A DNA stretch of 64,000 bases from Pedobacter arcticus A12 (GTDB taxonomy: Bacteria; Bacteroidota; Bacteroidia; Sphingobacteriales; Sphingobacteriaceae), in contig NZ_JH947128.1 in NCBI RefSeq assembly GCF_000302595.1, forward strand, positions 310,001-374,000, read 5' to 3'. Positions 55,601 to 63,252 of the stretch are shown here, in pieces. The position numbers and the translations under genes are program-made. The notes beneath the pieces are model-generated. The model did not search any database, was not told the DNA's origin, and saw nothing but the letters and a program-made list of their open reading frames with translations. Numbering within the stretch: the stretch's first letter is position 1; every line of letters starts with the position of its first letter.

Positions 55601-56013
55601 AACTGGTAGTCATCTAAAGATAAAAATGGTGTTTTAACCATATTTTCTTTTGGTGAGATTACAATAAATTTGTTGTGAATTACGAATTCGAGAGACTGAT
55701 TTTTTAAAATTTCACTCATCGCTTCTGTTATCGTTCTGTTTTCCAAGGAAACATCAATAGCCTCTATCTTCTTCAAAGTATTCTTTTCGTAGATAAAATT
55801 ATAGCCACTCATTTTTTCAATTTTGGCAAAAACAGTTTCAATCTTAGCATTCTTTAGCTTAAGATCAATTTTTTGTGAATAGCTTTTTGCAGAGACTATC
55901 GTTACAAAAGAAAATAGCAATATTACAGTACTTTTCATGACGATCCAGGTTTTTGATCGGTCGATTGCATCAAAAAAATCCAGTATTTTTTTGAACTTAG
56001 AATTTAATCGCAT
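52657..56013 (-). CDS. SusC/RagA TonB-linked transporter with N-terminal STN signalling domain
   Basis: 1118 residues. An N-terminal cytoplasmic-looking stretch precedes the signal (MKSTVILLFSFVTIVSA). Then an STN domain (~50-120; KIDLKLKNAKIETVFAKIEKMSGYNFIYEKN, TITEAMSEILKNQSLEF), a CarboxypepD_reg-like domain (~138-210), plug (LGQVVVTALGIRKSVRAL, NPEDIESISALTGPSATALYGNQGANGVI) and barrel ending RSFGFSVSAQF. The STN domain contacts a FecR-type anti-sigma factor; one is encoded immediately upstream, so binding of ligand would both import it and switch on the operon through the ECF sigma factor. Confidence 0.95.
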   Translation of the reverse strand: MRLNSKFKKILDFFDAIDRSKTWIVMKSTVILLFSFVTIVSAKSYSQKIDLKLKNAKIETVFAKIEKMSGYNFIYEKNTLKKIEAIDVSLENRTITEAMSEILKNQSLEFVIHNKFIVISPKENMVKTPFLSLDDYQFKKIVGNVKDTAGIAIPGVLVLNKQSNKVAITDANGSYAIDANADDILVFSLVGYIKQEMKISLETRINVTLREEKIDLGQVVVTALGIRKSVRALTYSVQEIKGEELTRNKDANFVNALAGKVAGVTINPSSSGIGGASRVVMRGVKSISGNNNVLYVVDGIPIPNNNGGAVGGPFAGVVSGEGISSINPEDIESISALTGPSATALYGNQGANGVIVVTKKKGSIGKIKINITNSTDFFSPFVMPRFQNIYGQNNDAQMTSWGTKLETPSTYKPKDFFQTGSNVFNSISISGGTEKSQTFFSAGINNANGIIRENEYNRNNFYLRHNANLTDKFTVDFSAMYAKTDDKNMIAQGQYHNPLIPIYLFPPGDDIRKYEVYTRFDPNRKISTQFWPFGNQGLGIQNPYWITDAESNTNKTDRYMLSATVKYEVFNWLNFVARVRMDNNDVQSEVKRPAGTDGIFASEFGYYTSGKSLMRNTYADLIASIDKNITPDLGFNANIGGSYQDDKADGLLGGGKLARLANFYSVQENTSNVPSQSYAHTQLQSTFATTEFDYKRWLFLNATGRYEWPSRLSIANKKSYFYPSVGISTVISDALNIPTTVVSFAKLRVSYAEVGNPPNLGFPTFSLIDPSASRPAPFPDFEPERTKSYEAGLELKFLKGKLSLNATVYQSNTVNQLLSQPLTGNIYSVFYYNAGNIQNQGIEAMLGYNARLKDFNWATSAIFTLNRNKIKRLSEGYKNPITQEVFGRDSTNMGGVGDLQNLLAVGGSTSDLYVSQALREDNQGNLWVDPGNGSIEKVTIPRRFIGHTTPDYTVGWRNNFTYKNFDLSFLVDARVGGVGVSYTQSIMDAFGVSQKSAEDRDNGGVTVYGKKYADVEKLYNLIGAASGATVGMSGYYVYSATNVRLREASFGYTLPSKLLGGKLDHVKVALTGRNLFMFYNKSPFDPESTSSTGTYNQGVDYFRQPSYRSFGFSVSAQF

Positions 56014-56140
56014 AAATTTGGTTAGTTAGGGTGAAAAAATATTCCTTCGTGGGAAACTATTATTGAGCCTTGTACTTTTACCGGTTTGCCTGCAAGCAGA
56101 TCGGTTTCTTTATTTCAGGCCATGAGGTTAAAGTAATTGT

Positions 56141-57310
56141 TTATTTCATAACGGTAAGTGTATTTTTATCTATTTTAAAATGGACCTGTTTAGTTAGTTC
56201 GAGCAAGTTAATCAACTCCAGCAAAGTAATATTTCTGGGCAATCGAGCTACAAAATCAACCTGAACATCATCTTGGTAAATGACACGTACATCGTACCAC
56301 TTTTCAACCTGTTTCATTAATTCATGTAAACTAATTCCTTCTGTACTGAAAAAACCATTTTTCCAAGCTACTACTTGGTTTACGTTTACATCATCAACCA
56401 GCTCAATGTTTTTATCACTTTTATTTACAAGCGCCTGCTGTCCGGGCGAAATTTTAGCTGTTTTCTGCCCTATCTTCACAACCACAGAACCTTCCAGCAG
56501 GGTAGTATTGATTTCCTTTTCTTCCTCGTAGGCACTGATATTAAAGTGCGTTCCAAGTACAACTACTTCAGCCTGATTACTCATTTTAACTTTAAATGGC
56601 TTTTTAGCGTTTTTTGCGACTTCAAAATAAGCTTCCCCTTTCAGTTCTACCTTACGTTCATTACCAACAAAAAATGTAGGAAAACTCAATTTTGTACCTG
56701 CATTGAGCCAAACTTTTGTTCCGTCTGGCAGATTGACCTGATATTGTCCACCATTTGGTGTTTCGATAGTATTTAATGTAGCGGGTTCTTTTTCATCCCC
56801 TATCACATTGTATACCAGTTGCCCATTTGTAGTTTTCGAGATTGAAATATTACCCTGTTTAACCAGAACACCATTTGCTATTGTGTCTAGAATAATTTTT
56901 TTTCCATTGCCCAAAGTTAAAGTCGCTTTATTTCCTCCTGGAGCAATATGCTGTGTTTGCAATACCAATAAATTATTCTGAGCTTTTTTATAAAAATATA
57001 ATCCAAAGCAAAAGATTCCCACCACTAAAACTGCAGCATACTTTGCCCAGTTAAGGTTAAACATTCTCACTTGGCGAACAGGTATATCAGTTTCTGCTTT
57101 GTGGTGTATATTGTTAAGGATTTTTTCTTTTATCTCAGGACTGAATTCAAGGATTGACTGATCAGTCATGTACCTAGTCTCCATTAGTGAAACCAGAGTT
57201 TCATCAGATTTAAGTTGGGCAACAAGGCCCATAAATTCTATGCGTTCTTCTGAAGTGGCTGTTTTATCAAAATATTTGCCGAACAAATAATCTAATCTTG
57301 AGTCTGACAT
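56141..57310 (-). CDS. FecR-family anti-sigma factor
   Basis: 389 residues. A cytoplasmic sigma-binding segment (~1-85; LDYLFGKYFDKTATSEERIEFMGLV), one membrane helix (~90-108; WAKYAAVLVVGIFCFGLYFY), the FecR domain (~180-285; TPNGGQYQVNLPDGTKVWLNAGTKLSFP, KVELKGEAYFEV) and a C-terminal DUF4974 domain (~310-389; SLHELMKQVEKWYDVRVIY) that meets the STN domain of SusC. It holds the ECF sigma factor inactive until the transporter signals. 127 bases before the SusC gene. Confidence 0.94.
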   Translation of the reverse strand: MSDSRLDYLFGKYFDKTATSEERIEFMGLVAQLKSDETLVSLMETRYMTDQSILEFSPEIKEKILNNIHHKAETDIPVRQVRMFNLNWAKYAAVLVVGIFCFGLYFYKKAQNNLLVLQTQHIAPGGNKATLTLGNGKKIILDTIANGVLVKQGNISISKTTNGQLVYNVIGDEKEPATLNTIETPNGGQYQVNLPDGTKVWLNAGTKLSFPTFFVGNERKVELKGEAYFEVAKNAKKPFKVKMSNQAEVVVLGTHFNISAYEEEKEINTTLLEGSVVVKIGQKTAKISPGQQALVNKSDKNIELVDDVNVNQVVAWKNGFFSTEGISLHELMKQVEKWYDVRVIYQDDVQVDFVARLPRNITLLELINLLELTKQVHFKIDKNTLTVMK

Positions 57311-57389
57311 TGGTTATAATTTTAAAGCCGTAATAGACTGCTTTATACTAAAGACACCCAAACTAAAAAAAAGTGGTAATGAGTTTTAT

Positions 57390-57989
57390 TTAAAAAGAGA
57401 TTATTGCAAATAACAGGATGTAAGTCACAACTTCATCCATATGGTTATATACATGCTCCTTAATGGTTTTAGTAGCCAGATACATGTGTTTTTTCACGGT
57501 TTCCACACTCAGGTTTAGCTGTAACGCAATTTCTTTATATTTTAGCCTTTCAAACCTACTCAACTGATAAACTCGTTTCTGCTGTAATGGTAATCGCTCA
57601 ATAGCGTTGTCAATCAGTAAACGAAAATCTTCATAAAGATCATTTTCCTCTTCTATCCGAACATCTGTCTCCAATTCCTTTTCTAACGACTGAAAATGAG
57701 CACTGTACCGGGCTTGTTTACGCAGATGATTTAATGTTTTATTCTTTGAAAGTATAAATAGATAATTACTAAAACTACGAATCTCCGGCAAAGTTTCCCG
57801 TTTAACCCATACTTTGATAAAAACATCTTGTACAATTTCTTCAGTAAGCTCCATCGATTCGGTAAGCTTAAAAACATAAGATGCCAACGATTTGTAATAG
57901 CCCTCAAAGAGAATCGTAAAGCCACGCTTGTCTCCCTTACTAATCTTTAAAAGTAGTTCAGTTTCATTACTAAGAGGTGAGATAGCCAT
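57390..57989 (-). CDS. ECF RNA polymerase sigma factor (Bacteroidota FecI-like group)
   Basis: 199 residues. Region 2 (FTILFEGYYKSLASYVFKLTESMELTEEIVQDVFIKVWVKRETL, then NYLFILSKNKTLNHLRKQ) and region 4 (LPLQQKRVYQLSRFERLKYKEIALQLNLSVETVKKHMYLATKTI) are complete. It directs RNA polymerase to the locus once released from the FecR protein. First gene of the sigma/anti-sigma/SusCD cascade. Confidence 0.94.
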   Translation of the reverse strand: MAISPLSNETELLLKISKGDKRGFTILFEGYYKSLASYVFKLTESMELTEEIVQDVFIKVWVKRETLPEIRSFSNYLFILSKNKTLNHLRKQARYSAHFQSLEKELETDVRIEEENDLYEDFRLLIDNAIERLPLQQKRVYQLSRFERLKYKEIALQLNLSVETVKKHMYLATKTIKEHVYNHMDEVVTYILLFAIISF

Positions 57990-58483
57990 TTAGGTATGAA
58001 TTTAGATTTCGAAAGTTAATTATTAATTCCAATAAAAAAAAACGATCATATAATAACACTTCGGCATTGATCAATATTAAATTCATAACTTAAAAGAAAT
58101 CAATAGCGTCCAACAAAACATAGATCTGCTATTTACATTTTTACCCGTATGACAATTAATTACACCAACCTGAGCTCCAGTTAATCTAGAAAAAGAGTTG
58201 ATTATCGTTTTCCTTAAATTTCATTTTATAAAGCGTTTTTTCTCTGACTGCGGCTCACTAGCTTCTTGAAATTTCTCATAACTAAAAACACAGCTTTCTT
58301 CTTTTTTAATCGAAAGAGATAATAACATTGGAAATGCATATCAGAAAGCTGGCTTAACAGACCGGCAAGCTGCATTAGATATTTACTTTTGAAACCAAAT
58401 CTAATGATATTGAAGGCATAGCGAAAACACCAACCACAAGGGAACTAAAAACTCTCATCAGCATAGCAGAGATTAGAGAATCG
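57990..58483. other. 494-bp region without an intact gene
   Basis: The first ~300 bases are AT-rich and should hold the sigma factor promoter, though no full consensus is seen. The last part (from about 58290) is a recognisable relic of a DUF1800 gene on the plus strand. Confidence 0.7.
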
Positions 58484-58503
58484 TTAAACCAACCTAACCA
58501 ATA
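58290..58503 (+). pseudogene. decayed N-terminal fragment of a DUF1800-family gene
   Basis: Translated from 58321 the plus strand gives NNIGNAYQKAGLTDRQAALDI, matching NLANAYKKAGLTDRQAALHL of the intact DUF1800 protein at 40568-42478. The similarity reaches back to LSSF (58294 region) at exactly the same spacing. After a net 10-base loss the other frame continues FTFETKSNDIEGIAK, matching FTFGPKPNDIEELLK. There are stop codons, a frameshift, no start and no C-terminal two-thirds. It is on the opposite strand to the intact gene and its end overlaps the 3' end of the small membrane protein gene. Confidence 0.8.
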
Positions 58504-58678
58504 AAACAAAAAACAGGATCACCAATATCACTACAATATAGGCGAGTGGATTGCCAAAGTTCAATACTTTACCAAACCACGAACCGGGTTTAACCACCCA
58601 TAAATTTTCGTTTTTTTCGTCGAAATAGAGAAACCCATTCTTTTTATTCGACTGGTTTTTTGGTGGGAAATTATCCAT
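58484..58678 (-). CDS. small membrane protein resembling DUF5808
   Basis: 64 residues. A soluble part (NGFLYFDEKNENLWVVKPGSWFGKVLNFGNPLAY) has the pattern of DUF5808 (aromatic strand, VxKP, LNFGNP), followed by one membrane helix (VVILVILFFVLLVRLV). Its ATG lies 8 bases inside the miaE gene, so translation is coupled. Function unknown; too small for certainty, but the overlap and clean TM make it a credible gene. Confidence 0.68.
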   Translation of the reverse strand: MDNFPPKNQSNKKNGFLYFDEKNENLWVVKPGSWFGKVLNFGNPLAYIVVILVILFFVLLVRLV

Positions 58679-59279
58679 GTATCGTCTCCGCTTTTCCGTA
58701 ACGTTTAATCACTTCGCCTTCATAAGCTAACCATTCTTCCCAGCGCTTTTCTACATCTATTCCGGTGCCATATTTACGAGCCAAGCCTATAAATAACGTG
58801 TAGTGATTGGCTTCAGAAATCATCAATTCATAATAAAACTCTGAGAGTTCTTTATCATCCACATGTTCTGATAAAGTTTTAAATCTTTCACAGCTACGGG
58901 CTTCAATCATCGCGGCAAGCAAAAGCCGATCAACCATACTTTCAGTTCGTTTCGCTTCGCCACCGCCTCGTTTCAAAAACTTAATGAGTTCATTTACATA
59001 ATTGTCTTTCCGCTCCAAACCAAAGCTATAACCGCGTTTAATGATAATATCATGCACACGTTTAAAATGATCCATTTCTTCTTTTACCAGTTCTGCCATC
59101 TCCGAAACCAATTCTGGAATTTGTGGATTTTGGATAATTAAGGTGATGGCATTTGTAGCAGCCTTCTGCTCGCAATAAGCATGATCTGTTAACAACTCTT
59201 CAATGTTACTTTCTACTACATTCTTAACCCAAAATGGATCAGTAGGTAGTTGCAGCTTAAACATGGTTTTCTCACTCAT
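58671..59279 (-). CDS. miaE: tRNA-(ms2io6A)-hydroxylase
   Basis: 202 residues, ferritin-like diiron monooxygenase that hydroxylates the isopentenyl group of the modified A37 in tRNAs reading UNN codons. Iron-ligand helices are visible: EELLTDHAYCEQKAATNAI, KEEMDHFKRVHD (ExxH), MIEARSCERFKTL and SEANHYTLFIGL (ExxH). ATG 59279 (MSEKTMFKLQLPTDPFW) fits the family start better than the ATG 36 bases upstream. Overlaps the small membrane protein gene. Confidence 0.94.
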   Translation of the reverse strand: MSEKTMFKLQLPTDPFWVKNVVESNIEELLTDHAYCEQKAATNAITLIIQNPQIPELVSEMAELVKEEMDHFKRVHDIIIKRGYSFGLERKDNYVNELIKFLKRGGGEAKRTESMVDRLLLAAMIEARSCERFKTLSEHVDDKELSEFYYELMISEANHYTLFIGLARKYGTGIDVEKRWEEWLAYEGEVIKRYGKAETIHG

Positions 59280-59455
59280 GGCGTAAAAGTAACGATTTTT
59301 AATACTTAAAGGCACTTTTATACCTTCAAAATAAAATGATGAAAGTCAAAATTTAATATTTAAATTTATTTACCTAAACTCAAATTATTTTTACTTCGTC
59401 AGGGTAACATTCTCAGTTTTAGTTTTATCTATGGTTAAATATTAAATCTCGCATC

Positions 59456-62395
59456 ATGAAAAAAGTTCTTAAATTTCTGATTTTTAGCTTGGGTGCTTAT
59501 GCAAGTGCGCAAGCTCAAATCCCTGGAGCCCCAATCGGGGGTGTTGCTGTAAAAGGTGGTAAAAATCCGGGCGGAGGCATGTTAATAAACGTGAGCGGTG
59601 GATTATCCACTCCGGCATCGACAACAAAAACCAATACCTTTTTAGGTTCTGGAAAAAACTTTAATGCTGGCATCTATCTCCCAGTTTACAGCTTTGGTCC
59701 AAACAATAATTTTACTTTCGGTCCAAATATCAGCGGAAGCTATTTAAAATTTAGTGGCGATGTAGATGCTTCGCCTAAATACAATGTCACCGGTCAAACT
59801 TCCCCTCCTACTGCTTCAAAAAGTGGGGATGGAAATGCATCGGGTTTTACCGCCGAAGCAGGATTACATGCAAACTTTTCTTTCGGAAAAATTACAATTT
59901 CACCTATTTTAAATGCTGGGTACCTAAATCTTAAACAAGATGCATTTAAGGTAACACAAACAAGTCAGGCCAATGGTCAAACTTTTACTTCAGACTTATA
60001 CAGTCAAAAAGAGAGTAAAGAAACTGGCTTTGCATTTATCCCTAAATTACGTGTAGGTTATTTCCCAGGAAAATTTGGACTTTTTCTAGAGAGTAATTAT
60101 ACAATGGGTCCAAATATTACTTCCTCACAATCCACGCTTAAACCTTTAGGAACTGGAAATGATAAAGATGGAAGTTACCAGTTTGACCAATTAATGGCCG
60201 GAAAACAAGTAACATCTGAAAGAGCTACTCCCTTCAAAAATTTAGGTTTTAATTTTGGACTGAGTTATGCGATTCAACAAAGTTATAGACCGGGCAAAAA
60301 CAAACCCGTAAGAGTAACAGCTTCGAAAATCATAAAGGACGAAAGTCCCATATACGAAGATTCAGGAACAACAACGATGAATCCATTATTTGAAGGAAAA
60401 CTTGTCTACAGTCACGACTATTCAGTTACCGATGGAGCAATTTTAAGCTATTTACAAACCGATCAATTGGTGATTAAGAAAGGGACTTATCAACCAGATT
60501 TTTCAAATAATCCTTTCGGAGATATTACCCTTGAGCTTGCAAACCCAGTTAGCGCAAAAGGCATAACACAGTCTGGAATCAAGAGATCAATCTCTGAACC
60601 TACAAGTGCCAAAGGAATTAAAGAGTCTGGAGTTGCAAGAGCAGTTAGAACTCCGCCAACCGAGGATAGGAGCATTACCGAATCTGGAATTAAAAGAGGC
60701 GAAACACCGCCAACTAATGAGAAAGGTATTCAAGAAAATGGAATAAAGAGATCAGTTTCTGAAGCTACAAGCGCTAAAGGAATCACTGAAAACGGAATGA
60801 AAACACAGCAGTTTAGTGGTTTCAGATGCGATGAATCTTGCAAGGAAGAAGGAACTTATTGTTTCACTTGCAAAACAAGCAGTTCTTCAGCACTTTATTA
60901 CGAGTTTGAGATTATTCCGGTGATTGAAAATGAAATGATCACGCATATCATTTTATCAAATAGTGCTGTAAGTAAAGACGGACTGCCGGTTACTGGTAAC
61001 AATCCGGGTTCTGAACCGCAAAATCAAAGTGTTGTTAGTACCACAAGAAGCAACACGAAAGATAGAGTTGCGGTTGAGAATATGGAGATGATGTCATTGA
61101 CTTACACAGGGCTAGATCCAGTTCTTAAACAAACTCAATTGAGCGTATTAGGGTCTGGAAAAACGTTAGCAAATGGAACTCCAATTGTAGCGGGTAGAGT
61201 GGTAAAAGGAAAAATTACCGGTTCAGTTATCATCAACAATGGGAACCTACGCGTTATAAATACCATTTCCATTAAACAACCTGAATCTGGTGATGAAGGA
61301 AGTTCAATTTTAGACAACGATGGCAACTTTACCATAAACCTCGGAAGCGATACTTTACACAGCGTTTATATCAACGATAAAGAGTTTGGTAAGATTAAAA
61401 TAGAAAGTCAGGTACTTAACCCGCTTTTTCAAGACGAAGGAAAGTTGGGAGACAATCCAAATGCCGCTAAACCTGGCCAACCTATTGGTGGAATCATTGT
61501 AAAAGGCGGAAGAAATCCGGGTGGACAAATGAGATTGACTTCTAGTAGCGATGGCTCATTTACATTTCAAAATTCAAAAACGTCAGATTTTAAGTTTACG
61601 ATTGAGACACCAGAAACTAATAGCAGCAGCGGAAATGTAGCTAGACCAGGTGAGCCAATCGGTGGGATTATCGTTAAAGGAGGCAGAAACCCAGGTGGAC
61701 AAATGTTTACCAAAACTGCTAACGGAAATGGCGAAGTAGAGTTTAAAAACTTGCCAGCAGGTAATTATAAATTCACAGTAACCGCTCCAACTGAGCCTAA
61801 ACAATTTGAAAATTTTAGAAAAGGCTGGGACGGTACGGTAAAAGGAGGTTCTATAAATAGTGTAAATAAAGGAAAAAACCCACTTTATGAGGAGAAAGGA
61901 AATTCGGGAGTGAATCCACTGTCTGAGCCGTCTAATGCAGCTAAACCTGGAGGACCAATTGGCGGAATCGTTGTAAAAGGCGGTAAGAATCCGGGTGGTC
62001 AAATGAAAATGCTCTCTAACAGCAAAGGGGAGTTCGCTTTTCAAAATCCAAAAACTGCCGATTTTAAATTTACTATTGAAACACCACAGATTATCAATAT
62101 TGATCGAAATTATGCCAGACCAGGAAACCCAATTGGCGGAATCGTGGTAAAAGGCGGGAAAAATCCAGGTGGACAAATGTTTACCACCACTGCTAACGGA
62201 AACGGCGAAGTAGAATTTAAAAACTTGCCAGCAGGTAATTATAAATTCACGGTAACCGCTCCAACGGAACCTAAACAATATGAGAGTTTTAGAAAAGGCT
62301 GGGATGGTACGGTAAAAGGGGGTTCTAAAAAAGAAAATCCAGTTTATCAGCGACAAAATACTGAACACATGAGTCCGCTATACAAAGGGAATTAA
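59456..62395 (+). CDS. exported outer-membrane-type protein with repeated PGxPIGG-VKGG-NPGG motifs
   Basis: 979 residues, exported (signal MKKVLKFLIFSLGAYASAQA). Order: a first copy of the motif PGxPIGGxxVKGGxNPGGxM (23-42); a beta-barrel-like region (~45-285) with alternating aromatic strands (FTFGPNISGSYLKFSG, FGLFLESNYTMGPNI); five ~17-residue repeats of type SAKGIxESGIKR-xxxEPT (~365-450); a four-Cys patch (FRCDESC...CFTCK); a beta-rich middle; then four more motif copies, each heading a small beta domain (GEVEFKNLPAGNYKFTVTAP). The last four form two near-identical A-B blocks. I do not recognise the protein; a surface or peptidoglycan-facing structural role is a guess. Monocistronic, strong terminator. 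Confidence 0.85.
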   Translation: MKKVLKFLIFSLGAYASAQAQIPGAPIGGVAVKGGKNPGGGMLINVSGGLSTPASTTKTNTFLGSGKNFNAGIYLPVYSFGPNNNFTFGPNISGSYLKFSGDVDASPKYNVTGQTSPPTASKSGDGNASGFTAEAGLHANFSFGKITISPILNAGYLNLKQDAFKVTQTSQANGQTFTSDLYSQKESKETGFAFIPKLRVGYFPGKFGLFLESNYTMGPNITSSQSTLKPLGTGNDKDGSYQFDQLMAGKQVTSERATPFKNLGFNFGLSYAIQQSYRPGKNKPVRVTASKIIKDESPIYEDSGTTTMNPLFEGKLVYSHDYSVTDGAILSYLQTDQLVIKKGTYQPDFSNNPFGDITLELANPVSAKGITQSGIKRSISEPTSAKGIKESGVARAVRTPPTEDRSITESGIKRGETPPTNEKGIQENGIKRSVSEATSAKGITENGMKTQQFSGFRCDESCKEEGTYCFTCKTSSSSALYYEFEIIPVIENEMITHIILSNSAVSKDGLPVTGNNPGSEPQNQSVVSTTRSNTKDRVAVENMEMMSLTYTGLDPVLKQTQLSVLGSGKTLANGTPIVAGRVVKGKITGSVIINNGNLRVINTISIKQPESGDEGSSILDNDGNFTINLGSDTLHSVYINDKEFGKIKIESQVLNPLFQDEGKLGDNPNAAKPGQPIGGIIVKGGRNPGGQMRLTSSSDGSFTFQNSKTSDFKFTIETPETNSSSGNVARPGEPIGGIIVKGGRNPGGQMFTKTANGNGEVEFKNLPAGNYKFTVTAPTEPKQFENFRKGWDGTVKGGSINSVNKGKNPLYEEKGNSGVNPLSEPSNAAKPGGPIGGIVVKGGKNPGGQMKMLSNSKGEFAFQNPKTADFKFTIETPQIINIDRNYARPGNPIGGIVVKGGKNPGGQMFTTTANGNGEVEFKNLPAGNYKFTVTAPTEPKQYESFRKGWDGTVKGGSKKENPVYQRQNTEHMSPLYKGN
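60542..60807 (+). repeat. five tandem ~17-codon repeats inside the 979-residue protein
   Basis: Translated units begin with variants of SAKGITQSGIKR, SAKGIKESGVAR, DRSITESGIKR, NEKGIQENGIKR and SAKGITENGMK, separated by Pro/Thr/Glu-rich linkers. Confidence 0.8.
61460..62330 (+). repeat. duplicated two-domain block in the 979-residue protein
   Basis: Block 61460-61860 (domains A1-B1) recurs at 61939-62328 (A2-B2). The B domains are nearly identical in DNA (for example AACTTGCCAGCAGGTAATTA in both), pointing to recent duplication or gene conversion. Confidence 0.8.
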
Positions 62396-62400
62396 ATTAT

Positions 62401-62447
62401 AGCCTTACGATTCGACGCTTTTTATAGTTGAATCGTAAGGCTTTTTT
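62401..62447 (+). terminator. terminator after the motif-repeat protein gene
   Basis: AGCCTTACGATTC and GAATCGTAAGGCT pair perfectly (13 bp) across a 16-base loop, followed by TTTTTT. Confidence 0.9.
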
Positions 62448-62508
62448 ATATTAAAAAAGAGCTCTGATATTTTCGTCGATTGAAAGGAAAACTTTAATCT
62501 TATTTAAA

Positions 62509-62895
62509 TTAAGAAGCTTTTAAATCGTAGTCTTTTACCAAATATTGAACGGGAATTCTTAAGAGTTCGCTAAACTTTTTTATCATATTTAAGGACAGTG
62601 ATTGCTTATAATTTAAGACCTTGCTTACCGTCCCTTTATCGCCGTAGGCACTTGCTAAATCAGCTGACTTATAGCCAAAATCCTCCATCCTGATTTTTAT
62701 CATTTCTATCGGATTCACATCTGGCAAAGTTGAATTTGCTTTTTCGTAGGTTGAGATCAAGTGAACCAATAGCATTTTTTCTTTATGCTCATCGGTTCCA
62801 TTTAGAGTGTATTTTATCTGCTCAAATCTCTCAACCGCTTTCTCATAATCTTCGTCGGTTTCAACTAAAAACCATTGTTTTTTTAACGTTGCCAT
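62509..62895 (-). CDS. higA: HigA-type antitoxin
   Basis: 128 residues. An N-terminal toxin-binding region (LVETDEDYEKAVERFEQI) precedes a Cro/C1-type helix-turn-helix (IKIRMEDFGYKSADLASAYGDKGTVSKVLNYKQSLSLNMIKKFSELL). ATG 62895 (MATLKKQW) is preferred; the 14 upstream codons overlap the toxin gene. It neutralises the toxin encoded 4 bases upstream and should repress the operon through the palindrome at 63236-63254. Toxin-first order is the HigBA arrangement. Confidence 0.9.
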   Translation of the reverse strand: MATLKKQWFLVETDEDYEKAVERFEQIKYTLNGTDEHKEKMLLVHLISTYEKANSTLPDVNPIEMIKIRMEDFGYKSADLASAYGDKGTVSKVLNYKQSLSLNMIKKFSELLRIPVQYLVKDYDLKAS

Positions 62896-62899
62896 GTCT

Positions 62900-63193
62900 T
62901 TAAATTTTTTCAGCATCAATTTTATCGTATTCAGCATGTGTACCTATAAATCTGATATCCACAATAGAATCTCCAAACTCAACTTCAACAATTAATCGGT
63001 ATTTGTTGCCTACAATTTTAAATCTTGCCCTACTGTTCTTAATTATTTTGGCTTTCGGAAAATCCCGTAAAACATCTAAACTTGTTTTCCAATTCGCATT
63101 TTCAACAACAAACTTCCACGCTCTTAAATTCTTGCTGCAGTCTGAATGCTTTTTAGCAAACTTATCAAGCATCAAGGATTTAACTATAAACAT
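62900..63193 (-). CDS. higB: HigB-type mRNA interferase toxin
   Basis: 97 residues of the HigB_toxin (RelE-superfamily) type. Diagnostic stretches: [48 protein letters not shown] and the C-terminal [20 protein letters not shown], which contains the conserved His-Tyr active-site region. Such toxins cleave ribosome-bound mRNA. ATG 63193 is used; an internal ATG (residue 8) is possible. First gene of the pair. Confidence 0.93.
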   Translation of the reverse strand: MFIVKSLMLDKFAKKHSDCSKNLRAWKFVVENANWKTSLDVLRDFPKAKIIKNSRARFKIVGNKYRLIVEVEFGDSIVDIRFIGTHAEYDKIDAEKI

Positions 63194-63221
63194 AGACTAT
63201 CTAAGTTGCAAACCAATTGAA

Positions 63222-63252
63222 CAAATATAATAAAGAGTTGGCAATTAACCAA
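63222..63252 (-). promoter_or_regulatory. promoter of higBA
   Basis: On the minus strand TTG (63252-63250), 20 bases, TATATTTG (63229-63222), 28 bases before the higB ATG. It lies just beyond the stop codon of the upstream gene. Confidence 0.6.

Noticed and set aside
55955-55975. CGATTGCATC, a half-match to the xyl LacI operator
   Set aside because: It lies inside the SusC coding sequence, only one half-site matches, and there is no promoter nearby.
61583-62368. 261-codon open frame on the minus strand
   Set aside because: It is the shadow of the repeated domains of the 979-residue protein; the Trp/Phe/Ser-rich product has no family features and mirrors the plus-strand repeats.
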